DNA of 64,000 nt from Adiantum capillus-veneris (GCA_014529385.2 CM043945.1:150553241-150617240); one strand, 5' to 3'. Positions 11,306 to 23,279 are shown, counted from the first letter of the stretch. The notes: generated by a model from the letters alone, not told the origin. Numbers and translations are program-made.

Positions 11306-12896
11306 TGTCATAATAATCAATATCTAATTCTCCTAAATGATTTTCTCATATTAAACTGATCATTTAATGTGGGGAAGTGCCAAGGGAGAAAAAGCTAGAA
11401 TATTGGTTAAGTTAGCAGACCGGCCACAGTAAGGATCCAAAGGAGGGAAAATAGGGATCCAAAGGGGGGGCCATCTGCAAAAGAGCCATGTGAAACAATG
11501 GGCTAAAAAGACCCTAAGGTTCAGCCCATTAAGACTTCCAAAATGCTAAGGTTCCAAAATTCAAAGGTTGTGTCCAAAGGTCAACCTTAGGGAAAATTGG
11601 ATGCTTAGTGTGTGCCCAAAAAGTCTTTCTGCATCCCTACATGGGAGGGGGCGAGCCCCAAAGCTAGGGGATGAGAGAGAAAACCACACACACACACACA
11701 GGCTCCCTTTACACAAAGGGAATGAGGGACACATGTCAGCTCCCTAGGCCAGATGCCCACAAGGTGTGCCCAATTCCTATTGGAAGACCCTTGAAGTGGA
11801 CCAATGAGAATTAAGCTAGAGTAAATCTAGTTTAATTAATTTAAAAACATTTAATAAAAGAAACCAATAAGAATTAAGTGTCCTAGAAGACTATTGGGCA
11901 GTCTCCCAAGGGGTCCAATGAGCATTCAGAAGCCCCATGGCTTGCCTGATTCCTATTGGCCAGGAGGCAAAGGGGTCCAATGAGAGTTTAGTTTAATTAT
12001 TTAATTATCTAAAGCTCTCACAAAAGGGGAAAGGGGGACACATGTCAGAAGGCTATCACTTATGCTGCTTAATTCCTATTGGCTTGACCTGGGGAGGTCC
12101 AATGAGGAAAAAGCCAGCCTAACTTAGCAGCTAGGGCTCGCCCAAGAGAGAGGGGGGGCTGATTTTTGCTTGGCATACACTCTCACACTCTCACACTTGA
12201 CCATGTGTGAAGGGAAAAATACTCTATCTCCTCCCAAGCTTTAATGGAGAGCTCATCACCTACTCCAAGCTTGTGAGATAGAAGCCTACATCAACACTCT
12301 CTTGGCATGTGGATGCAAATCCAACCAAGAGCCAAGCTTCAATGCATGCTCATCTTCTCTACCAAGCTAATTACTAAGCTAAGCTATGCTAATATGAGTG
12401 ATTATGTGAGGAGATGTACTTCTTTCTCGTAAGATACTTCTTTTTCCTCTCAATCTACTCTCATACCCTGCTAGCTCTCACCATCTTCGAAGGTGTGTGA
12501 GGTCTTGGGTCTGAGAACGGGGATAATTCAAGTTGTGTTTGATTAAGTGTTTTGCTTGGTGTATGAAGCTTCCATCTTCATTGCACTAGCTAGTCTTGAA
12601 GGAACACAAAGAATTGTATTGTACAATGTCTCTCTTGATGGGAGAAACCATAATACAAAGCCTTTTGGAGGGGGGACCGGCTCCATGCAAATCCGGTCCT
12701 CAACTGTTGTCAATAGCTTAATTGCTCTCTCTTTTGAAAGTATTGTCGATGCTATCTAACTAGGTGTTATGCTTTTTGTTGCTCTCTCCACCCAAGCACT
12801 CTTGTAATTTTCATTAGGAATCTATTCTAATGAAATGCCCACTATGTTCATGCTAAATTCCGCTACACATAAGATTTTAGGCCATTAAATGTTACA
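11306..12896 (+). repeat. 5' LTR of the chromovirus
   Basis: The LTR is 1,591 bp, begins TGTCATAATAATC and ends AAATGTTACA (TG...CA ends). It contains an (AC)n stretch near 11,690 and several copies of a 'cctattgg ... aatgag' motif. A 70-codon ORF near its right end occurs identically in both LTRs and shows no coding signal. I could not place the promoter with confidence. Confidence 0.96.
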
Positions 12897-12897
12897 T

Positions 12898-12910
12898 TGG
12901 TATCAGAGCC
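12898..12910 (+). other. Primer-binding site, initiator-Met tRNA type
   Basis: TGGTATCAGAGCC lies one base after the 5' LTR. It is the standard plant sequence complementary to the 3' end of initiator methionine tRNA. The 400-bp leader after it holds short upstream ATGs before the gag-pol start at 13,314. Confidence 0.93.
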
Positions 12911-13313
12911 CAAGGTTTCTCTTTTCTTGCTCAAGAAGGGAGGTCCTCAAGCTAGCTACAAATGGTTGGTATTATTAATTGCCTGTGAGTAAGTAGAATA
13001 GGGATTTTTCAGCCTTGCAGTGCGCCTGCCTTTGAGCAGTTAACGGGGCATCACCGTCGAGAGCTATGGTCTTAATAGTGGAGTCCTACGGGGCTTGCCT
13101 ACGGCTTAACCACTATTGAGCTATTAGAAGCTTGACAGGAGCCGGTGCTGTTTTGGTGTCGAAAGACCCTCTCTTCTATTCCTTGCAATTAATGGTATTC
13201 GAGCCGCGGGTACAGTAGCTTGAGTGCTTTTTCTAAAGGGGTAAAGAGGAGTAGCAACTAGGGCTTGAAGTGCCAAAGTACACCTAAAAAGTTTACACCT
13301 AAAAATTGTTAGA

Positions 13314-16300
13314 ATGGCTGACAATATTAAAGAGAGTGAAATTAATGTTGATAACTTTGATTTTGCTCATGAGCAAGCTACTAATGATGCTTCAATGCTT
13401 GTTAATTATCTTGTTTCTAGGCTTCAACAAGCCATGGGCAATCCATCTCTCCAAAGTGAAGTGCAACGGCAGCTCCGTGCTCACGGGATTCTCCAAGTTC
13501 ATCACCATGACGAGAGAACACCTAGGAAGCCTCCTTGTGAGACTACCAAAAGAGGTCTCTCTCCGATTCGGGAAGAAGAAGAGAATCCATATGAAGGGCT
13601 CAAGAACTTACTTCTTGATGATGCATCTCCTTCCCAAAGGAGAACTCAAGAGCCTCCACCGAAGGAACGAGAAAGAAGCGAGTCTCCCGCCACCTCGGCG
13701 GAGATGGCTCCACGAAGACGGCGGGCTAAACGCTCTCCATCACCACCAAAGCGGAGAAGACCATCACACTCTTCTCCACGCCATAATTCAAAGAGGGATG
13801 ATAAAAAGCAAGAGAAGAAAAAGGCGAGAAAGAGGACACCCTCTTCTCCATCTTCTTTATCCTCTTCCTCTTATGAAAGCTATGGTGAAGACGACAAAGA
13901 TCAAGACAAGAAAAAGGCGAGAAAGAGGTCACCCTCTTCTCCACCTTCTTCAAATTCTTCATCTTCTGAAGAAAGTGATGGTGCAACTTTTGAACCATCA
14001 AAAAGAAGAGGCCATAGAAAATCCTATGCCGCATGGAAGAGGTCGTCCAAGCTGAAGAAATTCAAAGAGGGAGGGAAGAGCATCTCTTTCCTTACCTATG
14101 ATGGCACCTTCGGTGCTACAGACAAAGTTTTGGCCTTTATCCAGCAATTCGATGCGGCGTTTGGAGATGAGGGCTTCACGGAGTCCTCTAAGCTACGCCA
14201 TGTAGCTATGCACTTTCAAAAGTCCGCCAGACAATGGTGGTCTAGCCTACGAGCCAACGGTGAAGCTCCACGAACATGGAAGGCTTTAAGAGCTTCCATT
14301 ATGAAGCAGTTTTTGGCCACCGATGCCAAAGACAAAGTACTCACCGAATGGCGAAGCTTAAAGCTCTCTCCCAATGAATCCATCCACAAATATGTAGACA
14401 AGTTTTGGGACCTACAACTCAAAGCCACTGTCTTCAAAAAGTTGGATTTTGGAGAGCAAAAGCAACAATTTTGTGCGGGCTTAACCGAAGAAATGGCGGA
14501 GTATGTCAACTCCCAAAGGCCACGTACCATATCGGCGGTAATACACCATACTATGGTGGCCTCGCGAATCAATTTCCAAACGGGGGGTAAAAGAAATAAT
14601 AAGCCCCCGGAAAACAAAGGTACCAATGAGCCTAAGGGGAAGGACAATGTCCAAAAGTCTCCTAAGGGCAATTCCAACAAAGCTAAAGAGAAGGGAGTTT
14701 ACAAAGGAAAGAATAAACTCTCTCCTGAAGAGCTTGAGCGTTATCGTAAAGATAACCGGTGTTTCAAGTGCGGCGAACAAGGGCATGCGTACCGCGCTTG
14801 TCCCCAAAAGAACAACCGCCAAGATCCTCCTAGAGCTTCTTTGGTTGAAATCCAAGAGGAGGAGATTCACCAAACTCACCACAAAGGATCTCCACTATGC
14901 CATGCTTGGGGAAAGGTAAGAGAACATGATGCTTTTATTCTCTTTGACCCTGGTTCTACTCACAATTTCATATCTATGGAGTTAGCCACCAAGCTAGGCA
15001 TACAATCCTACGAGATGGGAGATATCCTACCCGCAGACAGTGCCTTCAAGGGGCAAGAAGCTTCAGTCACTCCCTTAATCGGGAAATTGAGGCTTCATGT
15101 CCAAGGCTATGTGGACAAAGAGGATTTCTTTATCTCTCCTCTCAAGCATGAGGATGTAATCCTAGGGGCACCATGGTTTGACCGTTTGGCTGCCCATGTT
15201 AAATTTCCTGAAAGGAGAATCTCCTTTAAGTTCAGGGAAAAGGACATGTATATAGATGCTAGGGAGATGGGTAACACCATCCCCATTGTACATACACCAG
15301 CTTTCAACAAGTCAATAAAGAGCTCTATTTCCGTGTACATGATTTTTGTTAAAGATTCTCAAAATGAACCTAATGCTTTAGCAAAAGAAAATAAAAGCAA
15401 CCAAAAGGAATTAGAGTTATCCAATTTTCTCAAGGGGTTTCAAGATGTCTTTATTGACGACATCCCTTGTGAGCTACCTCCTAAACGAGGTAATGACGAC
15501 CATGCAATTGAACTTCTTCCAGGAAGTTCACCGCCTAACAAACCTCCTTATAGAGTTTCTCAAGCTCAACAAGAGGAGATTATGCGGCAAGTGCATGAGT
15601 TAATTGAGAAGGGCATGGTTAGGCCTAGCTCATCTCCATTTTGCTCACCTGTGCTATTAGTGCAAAAGAAAGACGGCACATATCGTATGTGTGTCGACTA
15701 TAGAGCACTAAATAGGATCACTATCAAGAATAGGTTTCCCGTTCCACGGGTAGAAGACCTATTTGATAAGCTACAAGGATCGAGCTACTTCAGTAGGATT
15801 GACCTAAAAAGTGGTTATCATCAAATAAGGATAGTTGATCAAGACATTGTAAAGACCGCATTTCGTACTACATTTGGTCTTTACGAATACATTGTCATGC
15901 CTTTTGGCTTGACTAATGCACCAGCCACATTTAATCGCTTGATGGAGAAGCTGTTCAGACCTCATCGAACCTTCACTGGAGTGTTCTTTGATGATATTAT
16001 CATCTACTCTAATTTATTAGAGGAACACAAGCAACACCTCCAGGTAATATTTCAAGTTTTAAGAGAGAATAAACTTTATGTTAATCGAAAGAAAAGTGAA
16101 TTTTTCTTGCAAGAGATTCAATATTTAGGTCACATTATCTCTCAAGATGGAATCCAAATGGATCCATCCAAGTTAGAGGTAATAAAAGGATGGCCTAAAC
16201 CAAGGAATCTTCATGAACTAAGAAGCTTTATAGGTATGTGTGCATACTATAGACGCTTCATAGAAAAGTTCTCACAAATTGCGGGACCATTACATGACCT

Positions 16301-18263
16301 AACAAAGAAAAATGTTAGGTATACGTGGTCTGCTAAGGAGAACAATGCTTTCGAAAAGCTTAAAGAAAAGCTTATCTCTCAACCTGTGCTTACACTACCG
16401 GATCTCTCAAAACCATTTGAGGTCCAATGTGATGCTTGTGGTGATTGCCTTGGGGCTGTTTTGCTCCAAGAAGGGCACGCCATAGGCTATGAGAGTCGAA
16501 GGCTCGACCTTGTTGAGCAAGCTCTAGGCATATACGAAAAAGAACTCCTTGCAGTTCTACATGCCTTAGACTCATGGAAGCACTATTTATTGGGGACTCC
16601 TTTCATTCTGCGAACGGATCACCAAAGTCTTAAGTACTTCATGACACAGACCAAGCTCTCCGACAAACAAATGAGGTGGGCAAATTTCCTTTCGCAATTT
16701 CATTTTCATATTGCTCACATTGCTGGCAAGCATAATCAAGTAGCCGATGCACTCTCAAGACGACCGAGAGTGAATGCGGTTTCCATAGCAACTCACAATG
16801 ATCTATCTTTAATGATAGATGAGTATGCTATTGATCCCGATTTTAGAGATGTGATTTCAGCCCTTGCATTAGGGAAGAAAGAAGAACCATTTACTTTACA
16901 AGATGGTTATCTTCTCTATGGCAATAGACTATGCGTTACTAACTCACTACATGAGAAAGTAATGTATGAATCTCATGCTCCCCCATATGCGGGGCATAGA
17001 GGGATTCAGTCTACCCTAAAGGGAATTGAAACATATTTCTATTGGCCTACCATGAAAGTGAACATACATGAGTATGTTTCCAAATGTGTGGTATGTCAAA
17101 AGACAAAATTTGATAGAGGGAAGCAACTTGGATTGCTTCAACCCTTGCCAATCCCTAATTCACCTTGGGAGAGCATATCCATGGATTTTATCTTTGGATT
17201 GCCTAAGTCTATCCATGGGAATACGGGAATATGGACGATAGTAGACAGGTTCAGTAAACAAGCTCATTTTATACCTGTCAAAAAGACTATCAAAGCCCAT
17301 CAAATGGCAACCCTCTTCATTTCGCAAATTTTCAAGTACCATGGCTTGCCAATGTCCATAGTGTCGGATAGAGATCCTAGAATGACCAGTAATTTCTGGA
17401 AGGGTCTCTTTGAGAATTTAGGAACAAGGCTAAACTTCTCTTCGGCCTATCATCCACAAACTGATGGCCAAAGTGAAATAGCTAACCTAACTATTCTCGA
17501 TCTACTAAAAGCCTATGTAACGGAAGTAGATCAAAGATCCCAATGGGAGAAGTACTTACCCTTAGTAGAGTATGCTTACAATAACACTGTACATACTTCT
17601 ACAGGAAAAGCACCTTTCGAGGTAATTGAGGGAAGATCAAAAAGTCCCTTGCTACTTAAGGTACATGGGAAGATCTTCGCTGCAGATGAGTATAGCCGAG
17701 ACCTACAAGAATCTTTCCAAAAGATTAAGGAGGCTATCTCTATCTCACAGCAAAGGCAAAAGGCTGCTGCTGACAAGCACAGAAGAGCCCAAGCCTTTAA
17801 AGAAAACGATTGGGTCTTGTTAAAGTTTCCTAAGGCTCGATTAAGGCACACGACGGGCAAGAATCCTACGGGCCACCAAAAGTACTATGCTAAACTAGCA
17901 AAAAGGTACTATGGTCCCTTCCAGATTCTTAGGCCAATCAATGAGATGGCCTATCAACTTAAGTTGCCCAATCATTGGCTCATACACAATGCTTTTCATG
18001 TGAGCCTCTTAAAGCCTTACAAAGGAGAGCCACCTCAAGAACCAACTATTGAAGACCCACCGGAGATCGAGGACCACGAGGAGGTGCTGCAGCCCGAGTC
18101 CATTCTCCGACATGAAGACAAGGTATTAAGAGGCGGTAAGACTATCCGACGATATCTTATTAAGTTTAAGAATTATCCTTTTGAAGATGCTAGATGGATG
18201 CAAGGCATACAATTAAAGGATAACCTAAACCTTGTCAATGCTTACAATGCTTCCCAAGAGTAA
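13314..18263 (+). CDS. gag-pol: Chromovirus gag-pol polyprotein, 1,649 aa, uninterrupted
   Basis: One ORF encodes the whole polyprotein, with no gag/pol stop or shift. The N-terminus (about 1-240) is Ser/Arg/Lys-rich. A gag capsid-like region lies at about 265-415, the CCHC knuckle CFKCGEQGHAYRAC near 483-496, and the protease at about 540-625 (FDPGSTHNF with DPG in place of DSG, then VILGAPW). RT spans about 740-930 (RMCVDYRALN; catalytic FDD near 890) and RNase H about 1036-1150. The integrase zinc finger is near 1221-1264 and the core has a D near 1290, a D near 1351 and an E near 1387 (DD35E spacing). GPF lies near 1531 and a C-terminal chromodomain at about 1595-1640 (YLIKFKNYPFEDARW). 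The chromodomain places it in the chromoviruses, whose integrases are thought to be steered to particular chromatin. The start is the first ATG of the frame, and all catalytic motifs look intact. Confidence 0.96.
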   Translation: MADNIKESEINVDNFDFAHEQATNDASMLVNYLVSRLQQAMGNPSLQSEVQRQLRAHGILQVHHHDERTPRKPPCETTKRGLSPIREEEENPYEGLKNLLLDDASPSQRRTQEPPPKERERSESPATSAEMAPRRRRAKRSPSPPKRRRPSHSSPRHNSKRDDKKQEKKKARKRTPSSPSSLSSSSYESYGEDDKDQDKKKARKRSPSSPPSSNSSSSEESDGATFEPSKRRGHRKSYAAWKRSSKLKKFKEGGKSISFLTYDGTFGATDKVLAFIQQFDAAFGDEGFTESSKLRHVAMHFQKSARQWWSSLRANGEAPRTWKALRASIMKQFLATDAKDKVLTEWRSLKLSPNESIHKYVDKFWDLQLKATVFKKLDFGEQKQQFCAGLTEEMAEYVNSQRPRTISAVIHHTMVASRINFQTGGKRNNKPPENKGTNEPKGKDNVQKSPKGNSNKAKEKGVYKGKNKLSPEELERYRKDNRCFKCGEQGHAYRACPQKNNRQDPPRASLVEIQEEEIHQTHHKGSPLCHAWGKVREHDAFILFDPGSTHNFISMELATKLGIQSYEMGDILPADSAFKGQEASVTPLIGKLRLHVQGYVDKEDFFISPLKHEDVILGAPWFDRLAAHVKFPERRISFKFREKDMYIDAREMGNTIPIVHTPAFNKSIKSSISVYMIFVKDSQNEPNALAKENKSNQKELELSNFLKGFQDVFIDDIPCELPPKRGNDDHAIELLPGSSPPNKPPYRVSQAQQEEIMRQVHELIEKGMVRPSSSPFCSPVLLVQKKDGTYRMCVDYRALNRITIKNRFPVPRVEDLFDKLQGSSYFSRIDLKSGYHQIRIVDQDIVKTAFRTTFGLYEYIVMPFGLTNAPATFNRLMEKLFRPHRTFTGVFFDDIIIYSNLLEEHKQHLQVIFQVLRENKLYVNRKKSEFFLQEIQYLGHIISQDGIQMDPSKLEVIKGWPKPRNLHELRSFIGMCAYYRRFIEKFSQIAGPLHDLTKKNVRYTWSAKENNAFEKLKEKLISQPVLTLPDLSKPFEVQCDACGDCLGAVLLQEGHAIGYESRRLDLVEQALGIYEKELLAVLHALDSWKHYLLGTPFILRTDHQSLKYFMTQTKLSDKQMRWANFLSQFHFHIAHIAGKHNQVADALSRRPRVNAVSIATHNDLSLMIDEYAIDPDFRDVISALALGKKEEPFTLQDGYLLYGNRLCVTNSLHEKVMYESHAPPYAGHRGIQSTLKGIETYFYWPTMKVNIHEYVSKCVVCQKTKFDRGKQLGLLQPLPIPNSPWESISMDFIFGLPKSIHGNTGIWTIVDRFSKQAHFIPVKKTIKAHQMATLFISQIFKYHGLPMSIVSDRDPRMTSNFWKGLFENLGTRLNFSSAYHPQTDGQSEIANLTILDLLKAYVTEVDQRSQWEKYLPLVEYAYNNTVHTSTGKAPFEVIEGRSKSPLLLKVHGKIFAADEYSRDLQESFQKIKEAISISQQRQKAAADKHRRAQAFKENDWVLLKFPKARLRHTTGKNPTGHQKYYAKLAKRYYGPFQILRPINEMAYQLKLPNHWLIHNAFHVSLLKPYKGEPPQEPTIEDPPEIEDHEEVLQPESILRHEDKVLRGGKTIRRYLIKFKNYPFEDARWMQGIQLKDNLNLVNAYNASQE

Positions 18264-18620
18264 GCAAATGTACAAAATGTTAAAAATGAACAAAAATTTT
18301 TGTCTTATAAGACTTTCTTTTTCTTTATTTGTGCACAAAAATGAAGTAGTATGCATGCTTAGATCAAGTTTGCGGAGACGACGTCTCCCGAACACCAAGT
18401 AGAGCTTGTCACTCTACTATGGAAGACTGATAGGACTAATGTGCAGACATGCTTGCGGCAGCCTCAGGCTCTCAAGCGCCAAATGGACTAGTCATCCATT
18501 ATGGAATGATGTCGTAGGGTAACATAGGGATCCTCTACCCGCTAAGAAAAGGACTCATGCATATGCTTTATCTTCTCTACACCATAGTCGAGGACGACTA
18601 TGATTTCAAGAGAGAGGTAA
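18264..18620 (+). other. Chromovirus 3' untranslated spacer and polypurine tract
   Basis: The spacer is non-coding, with AT-rich sequence after the stop. The bases just before the 3' LTR (about 18,607-18,620, CAAGAGAGAGGTAA) are purine-rich and are the likely plus-strand primer. Confidence 0.75.
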
Positions 18621-20211
18621 TGTCATAATAATCAATATCTAATTCTCCTAAATGATTTTCTCATATTAAACTGATCATTTAATGTGGGGAAGTGCCAAGG
18701 GAGAAAAAGCTAGAATATTGGTTAAGTTAGCAGACCGGCCACAGTAGGGATCCAAAGGAGGGAAAATAGGGATCCAAAGGGGGGGCCATCTGCAAAAGAG
18801 CCATGTGAAACAATGGGCTAAAAAGACCCTAAGGTTCAGCCCATTAAGACTTCCAAAATGCTAAGGTTCCAAAATTCAAAGGTTGTGTCCAAAGGTCAAC
18901 CTTAGGGAAAATTGGATGCTTAGTGTGTGCCCAAAAAGTCTTTCTGCATCCCTACATGGGAGGGGGCGAGCCCCAAAGCTAGGGGATGAGAGAGAAAACC
19001 ACACACACACACACAGGCTCCCTTTACACAAAGGGAATGAGGGACACATGTCAGCTCCCTAGGCCAGATGCCCACAAGGTGTGCCCAATTCCTATTGGAA
19101 GACCCTTGAAGTGGACCAATGAGAATTAAGCTAGAGTAAATCTAGTTTAATTAATTTAAAAACATTTAATAAAAGAAACCAATAAGAATTAAGTGTCCTA
19201 GAAGACTATTGGGCAGTCTCCCAAGGGGTCCAATGAGCATTCAGAAGCCCCATGGCTTGCCTGATTCCTATTGGCCAGGAGGCAAAGGGGTCCAATGAGA
19301 GTTTAGTTTAATTATTTAATTATCTAAAGCTCTCACAAAAGGGGAAAGGGGGACACATGTCAGAAGGCTATCACTTATGCTGCTTAATTCCTATTGGCTT
19401 GACCTGGGGAGGTCCAATGAGGAAAAAGCCAGCCTAACTTAGCAGCTAGGGCTCGCCCAAGAGAGAGGGGGGGCTGATTTTTGCTTGGCATACACTCTCA
19501 CACTCTCACACTTGACCATGTGTGAAGGGAAAAATACTCTATCTCCTCCCAAGCTTTAATGGAGAGCTCATCACCTACTCCAAGCTTGTGAGATAGAAGC
19601 CTACATCAACACTCTCTTGGCATGTGGATGCAAATCCAACCAAGAGCCAAGCTTCAATGCATGCTCATCTTCTCTACCAAGCTAATTACTAAGCTAAGCT
19701 ATGCTAATATGAGTGATTATGTGAGGAGATGTACTTCTTTCTCGTAAGATACTTCTTTTTCCTCTCAATCTACTCTCATACCCTGCTAGCTCTCACCATC
19801 TTCGAAGGTGTGTGAGGTCTTGGGTCTGAGAACGGGGATAATTCAAGTTGTGTTTGATTAAGTGTTTTGCTTGGTGTATGAAGCTTCCATCTTCATTGCA
19901 CTAGCTAGTCTTGAAGGAACACAAAGAATTGTATTGTACAATGTCTCTCTTGATGGGAGAAACCATAATACAAAGCCTTTTGGAGGGGGGACCGGCTCCA
20001 TGCAAATCCGGTCCTCAACTGTTGTCAATAGCTTAATTGCTCTCTCTTTTGAAAGTATTGTCGATGCTATCTAACTAGGTGTTATGCTTTTTGTTGCTCT
20101 CTCCACCCAAGCACTCTTGTAATTCTCATTAGGAATCTATTCTAATGAAATGCCCACTATGTTCATGCTAAATTCCGCTACACATAAGATTTTAGGCCAT
20201 TAAATGTTACA
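18621..20211 (+). repeat. 3' LTR of the chromovirus
   Basis: It has the same 1,591-bp length and the same TG/CA ends as the left LTR, with only two differences noticed. It is followed directly by GAATC (20,212-20,216), the second target-site duplication. Confidence 0.96.
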
Positions 20212-22871
20212 GAATCCATCACTTTGTTAGAATAAAGTCTTTGAGATGGGATTGCTCTCACCTCAGACTTGGCTTCATACTCTCCTAGGTAAGAGGGTAG
20301 AGTTTTTAGTGAGTCTGGTTAGATGTGCCCTGAACTAATTGACCCCTGGTCTCCCCCTTGTGAATGTATATCAAAGTTCATTTGTGATATTGCCTCAAAT
20401 TCTTCAATAGGAGGTAAGATCTCATTTTTCTCTTTTCTCGTGCTTCTCATGTGATAACTCACCCTATTAGCGTCGTTGGCCTCACGGATTTGCTTCACAG
20501 ATCATCTAGACCGTTACAATTCTTACCCATTTCTGCCAATGTTTTAGGCTGGAACCCGTCACTTGCCTTATTTGTTGAAGGATTTGCAGCATATCCATTG
20601 GGATCTTCATAATATGCATGCATAGACACCAAAGACTTCTCTTCTGATTCGGTTATGGCTGCTGTGTATCTTATGCCAACTGATCATAATCCTGGTAGGG
20701 GTGGTTGTTGCCCCAACACTGGTTGTGGTCTTTCGACACCTACAGGTCCTGGTAGGTTGCCTGCTTGATACCTAAGCATCGATGGAACTTGAGGAGAAGC
20801 TACCTGAGCTTGGGGAGCATAGGGTCTCTCTCTCACACATATCCCTTGTTATAATAACATTCCTCCGTCACATGGTTTGTCCATTTTTGTTCAATAGCAC
20901 ACCACTTGGGCTGTTTAGCCTGGGGTTTGGCATACAAGTTAATCTTTTTTAGAACTTCCTCTACAAGCTGCTCCTGGTTTACAGCTACTTCTCCTTTTGG
21001 TGCTGTCTTAGAAGACTTGCTTCTACTTTGTTGTGAGGATGAATCGTCGTCAAGATCCTTGAACTCACCTTCTTTGTAGACCGCACAATTGTCTACAAGG
21101 TAAAGAGCCTCCTTAGTTAACCCATTCAACGTCGTGCTCCTCTTTATATGTAAGTCCTTCTAGAGATCTGCATTCCTTAGTCCTTGGATAAATATAAGCA
21201 TAAGTCTGGACTAAGTTGGCAGTTCTTCCACAGGGCAAAATTTAGCATATCTTCTTAGTCATAGGGCTTCCACACAGATTCCCAGTCTTTCTGGCTGAAT
21301 TTATGGATTTGTGAGACGGTATTATGAGCTATCCCCCTTTGTGAGAATCCCTCGATAAACTCGTCAAACACCTCCTCCATAGACTCAAAGTCTCTACGCT
21401 CCACAGAGTCAAACCAAGTAGCAGCGTCATCCTCTAAGGTTAGTCCAAACCCTGCAAATTGGGTAGGGAAGTCTAACACCTCTTTCACTCTAATTACACC
21501 CACAAAGGCTGCTACATGATCTCTAGGATCTCTATTTCTCGTGTATTTCTTGTTTATCCATTTTTGCACTTGAGAAGGTCTAATTCTACGATGGTCTACA
21601 AATCTCATCATTGGATCTCCTCTTCCCAATCTATATATCTCCTCTGGTCTTCTGTAGTAGGCTGGTTCCTCTCCCAGTGGTGCTCCTAAGCCGTAATTTC
21701 TAACAGTCCTTGCAAGGGATGGTTCATCTCTTCAAACTCGTTCTATGGGTGGTCTTCCAGGCTCTGTTGACCCTTGAGTTTTTGGCTTACTTTCTACTTG
21801 ATACCATGAATAGAGTGGTGGTTCTTGTAAATTCCTTAGCCCTCGTGCGGCTTGATAACCATCTCTATTTCAGTCTTGCTCTACTGTTGCACTTTGTCGA
21901 AGCCATGCCTGCAATGATGGTTGAGTTGCTGGTTGGTTTTGGTTGTTGAATGTCTGCGGTCGGGTGGAATGTGAGGTCGCGTCATACTCCTCTGAAAAGG
22001 GATTTGTCGACTTGCTAGGGGTGTAGGTGGCTCTTGGCACTTCATCGGGGGCATATGTTGATGCTCCTGGAATTGTTGCCTTTTCTACCTCCTCTGGGAG
22101 AATACCTTGGTATTCTCGCTCGTACCTATCAACAAAAACTATATCCTTCCCCATAGCAATTTCATAAGAGAATAAGTAAAGAACCTTGACTTTGCTTAAC
22201 TCATTTGGGTATGGTTCTTTGCAACGAAAGTAAGAGACTATTCCCTTGCTCTCATTCTTGTAAATTCCCACATTCTCATTATAAGTTGAAACCCTGATTG
22301 TTTTCTTATCATACATAAAAATTGCTCCAGGTCGATCAATGTTTGGAGGCGGTTGTTGAGTTTCTGAAGCCATTTTCCCCTTCGCCACATTATCTCCATA
22401 TCTGTTGTAATCTTCAGGGTTAGTAACTATCAGATAGTGGTGCCCCTTTTCGTCTCGGAATCTATCTCCATCATCATAAACTCAAATTATCTCCAGTCTC
22501 TGAGCTGGTCTTTCTTCAATACAAATACACTTACGTCCTCGATAGTCAGAATAAACTAGGGCTCCCCTCGAGCTCGTTCCTTCTAAGAAGATCACAGTGA
22601 ACTTGGGATCATTCAAGGGATTTAGGGAGGTGCTTCCTCCTGGAATTGGTCCGTCATAAGTGAAACCTCCTGGCTATTGACTACCCATCATGAAGAAATA
22701 TTTTTCTGATGAAGTGTCAGTATCACTACCCTCCTCAATAATCGGTGCTAGTGGATCTAGCCTTGCCTCAGTTACACTCTCCTCGGTGGACACTAAGCTA
22801 CCTTGGTCACCTGCCACCTTTTGGTCTCTAAAAATGTATCTTCCTGATCTTAAATTCATCAAACTCATCAA
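20212..22871 (-). pseudogene. gag: gag of the degenerate Tat/Athila-like element (continues at 11,305-11,114)
   Basis: The frame opens at an ATG at 22,871 or 22,868 (MSLMNLRSGRYIF) and is traceable to the chromovirus insertion, resuming at 11,305 without loss of register. The capsid-like region at 21,255-21,629 has DPRDHVAAFVGVI, LEDDAATWFDSVERR and FIEGFSQRG, typical of the retrotransposon gag family. Near 20,850-20,915 KWCAIEQKW and HVTEECYY resemble the degenerate C..H..C motif of Tat-type gags. In-frame stops lie at about 22,674 (TAG), 22,480 (TGA), 21,870 and 21,255, with a frameshift between 21,255 and 21,129. Upstream lies a 1.8-kb leader with palindromic repeats. Confidence 0.82.
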
Positions 22872-23279
22872 TGCAACTTATCACAATTCCAACCACTCAC
22901 GTGGCAAAGGATCAGTCTCCGCATAACTTCTTGCTTTGCTGTTGAATATACATGTACACAAGCGTTTAATTTCGGTAATCAAATCAAAGCATTTAACCGC
23001 TAGAGGTTATCTTAGTAATGATTGGTATAACTGGAGAGTTAACCTCAACCACTATTGTATTTTATACACTGCTGGTGTTCTGGATTAGGTCTGCTAATCT
23101 GAAACTGTACTTCCCTCGGATGTTGGTTAATTTATGTGAAAAGTCTGAATTCAGTCTTTACTCCGTCAAAAGGTCAAACAAGGTCCAAATTCACTTCTGA
23201 AAGAAGTTCTGGAACCCTTAAGCCAAATGGAACCTCACTGTATAAGCTTAGTCAAATTTTCTCTTCACTAAGCCCTAGT

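Larger units (their letters stand above)
11306..20211 (+). mobile_element. Intact young chromovirus (Ty3 LTR retrotransposon), 8.9 kb
   Basis: The element is complete: 5' LTR, tRNA-iMet primer site, leader, single gag-pol ORF with chromodomain, 3' spacer, purine tract, 3' LTR and 5-bp target duplications. By eye the LTRs differ at only two of 1,591 positions, both transitions (11,432 A/18,747 G; 12,810 T/20,125 C), so insertion is recent. It sits in opposite orientation inside the gag/protease region of the degenerate Tat/Athila-like element. Removing it together with one GAATC leaves that ORF in register. An uninterrupted ORF, matched LTRs and intact primer site suggest it could be autonomous, or was until very recently. 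Confidence 0.96.

Noticed and set aside
12547-12759. 70-codon ORF inside the chromovirus 5' LTR, repeated at 19,862-20,074
   Set aside because: It is identical because the LTRs are identical; there is no family signal, and its position at the right end of the LTR gives no reason to expect a protein.
13306-14055. 249-codon ORF overlapping the start of chromovirus gag-pol in another frame
   Set aside because: Shadow of the real ORF in a Lys/Arg/Ser-rich region; no retroelement motif.
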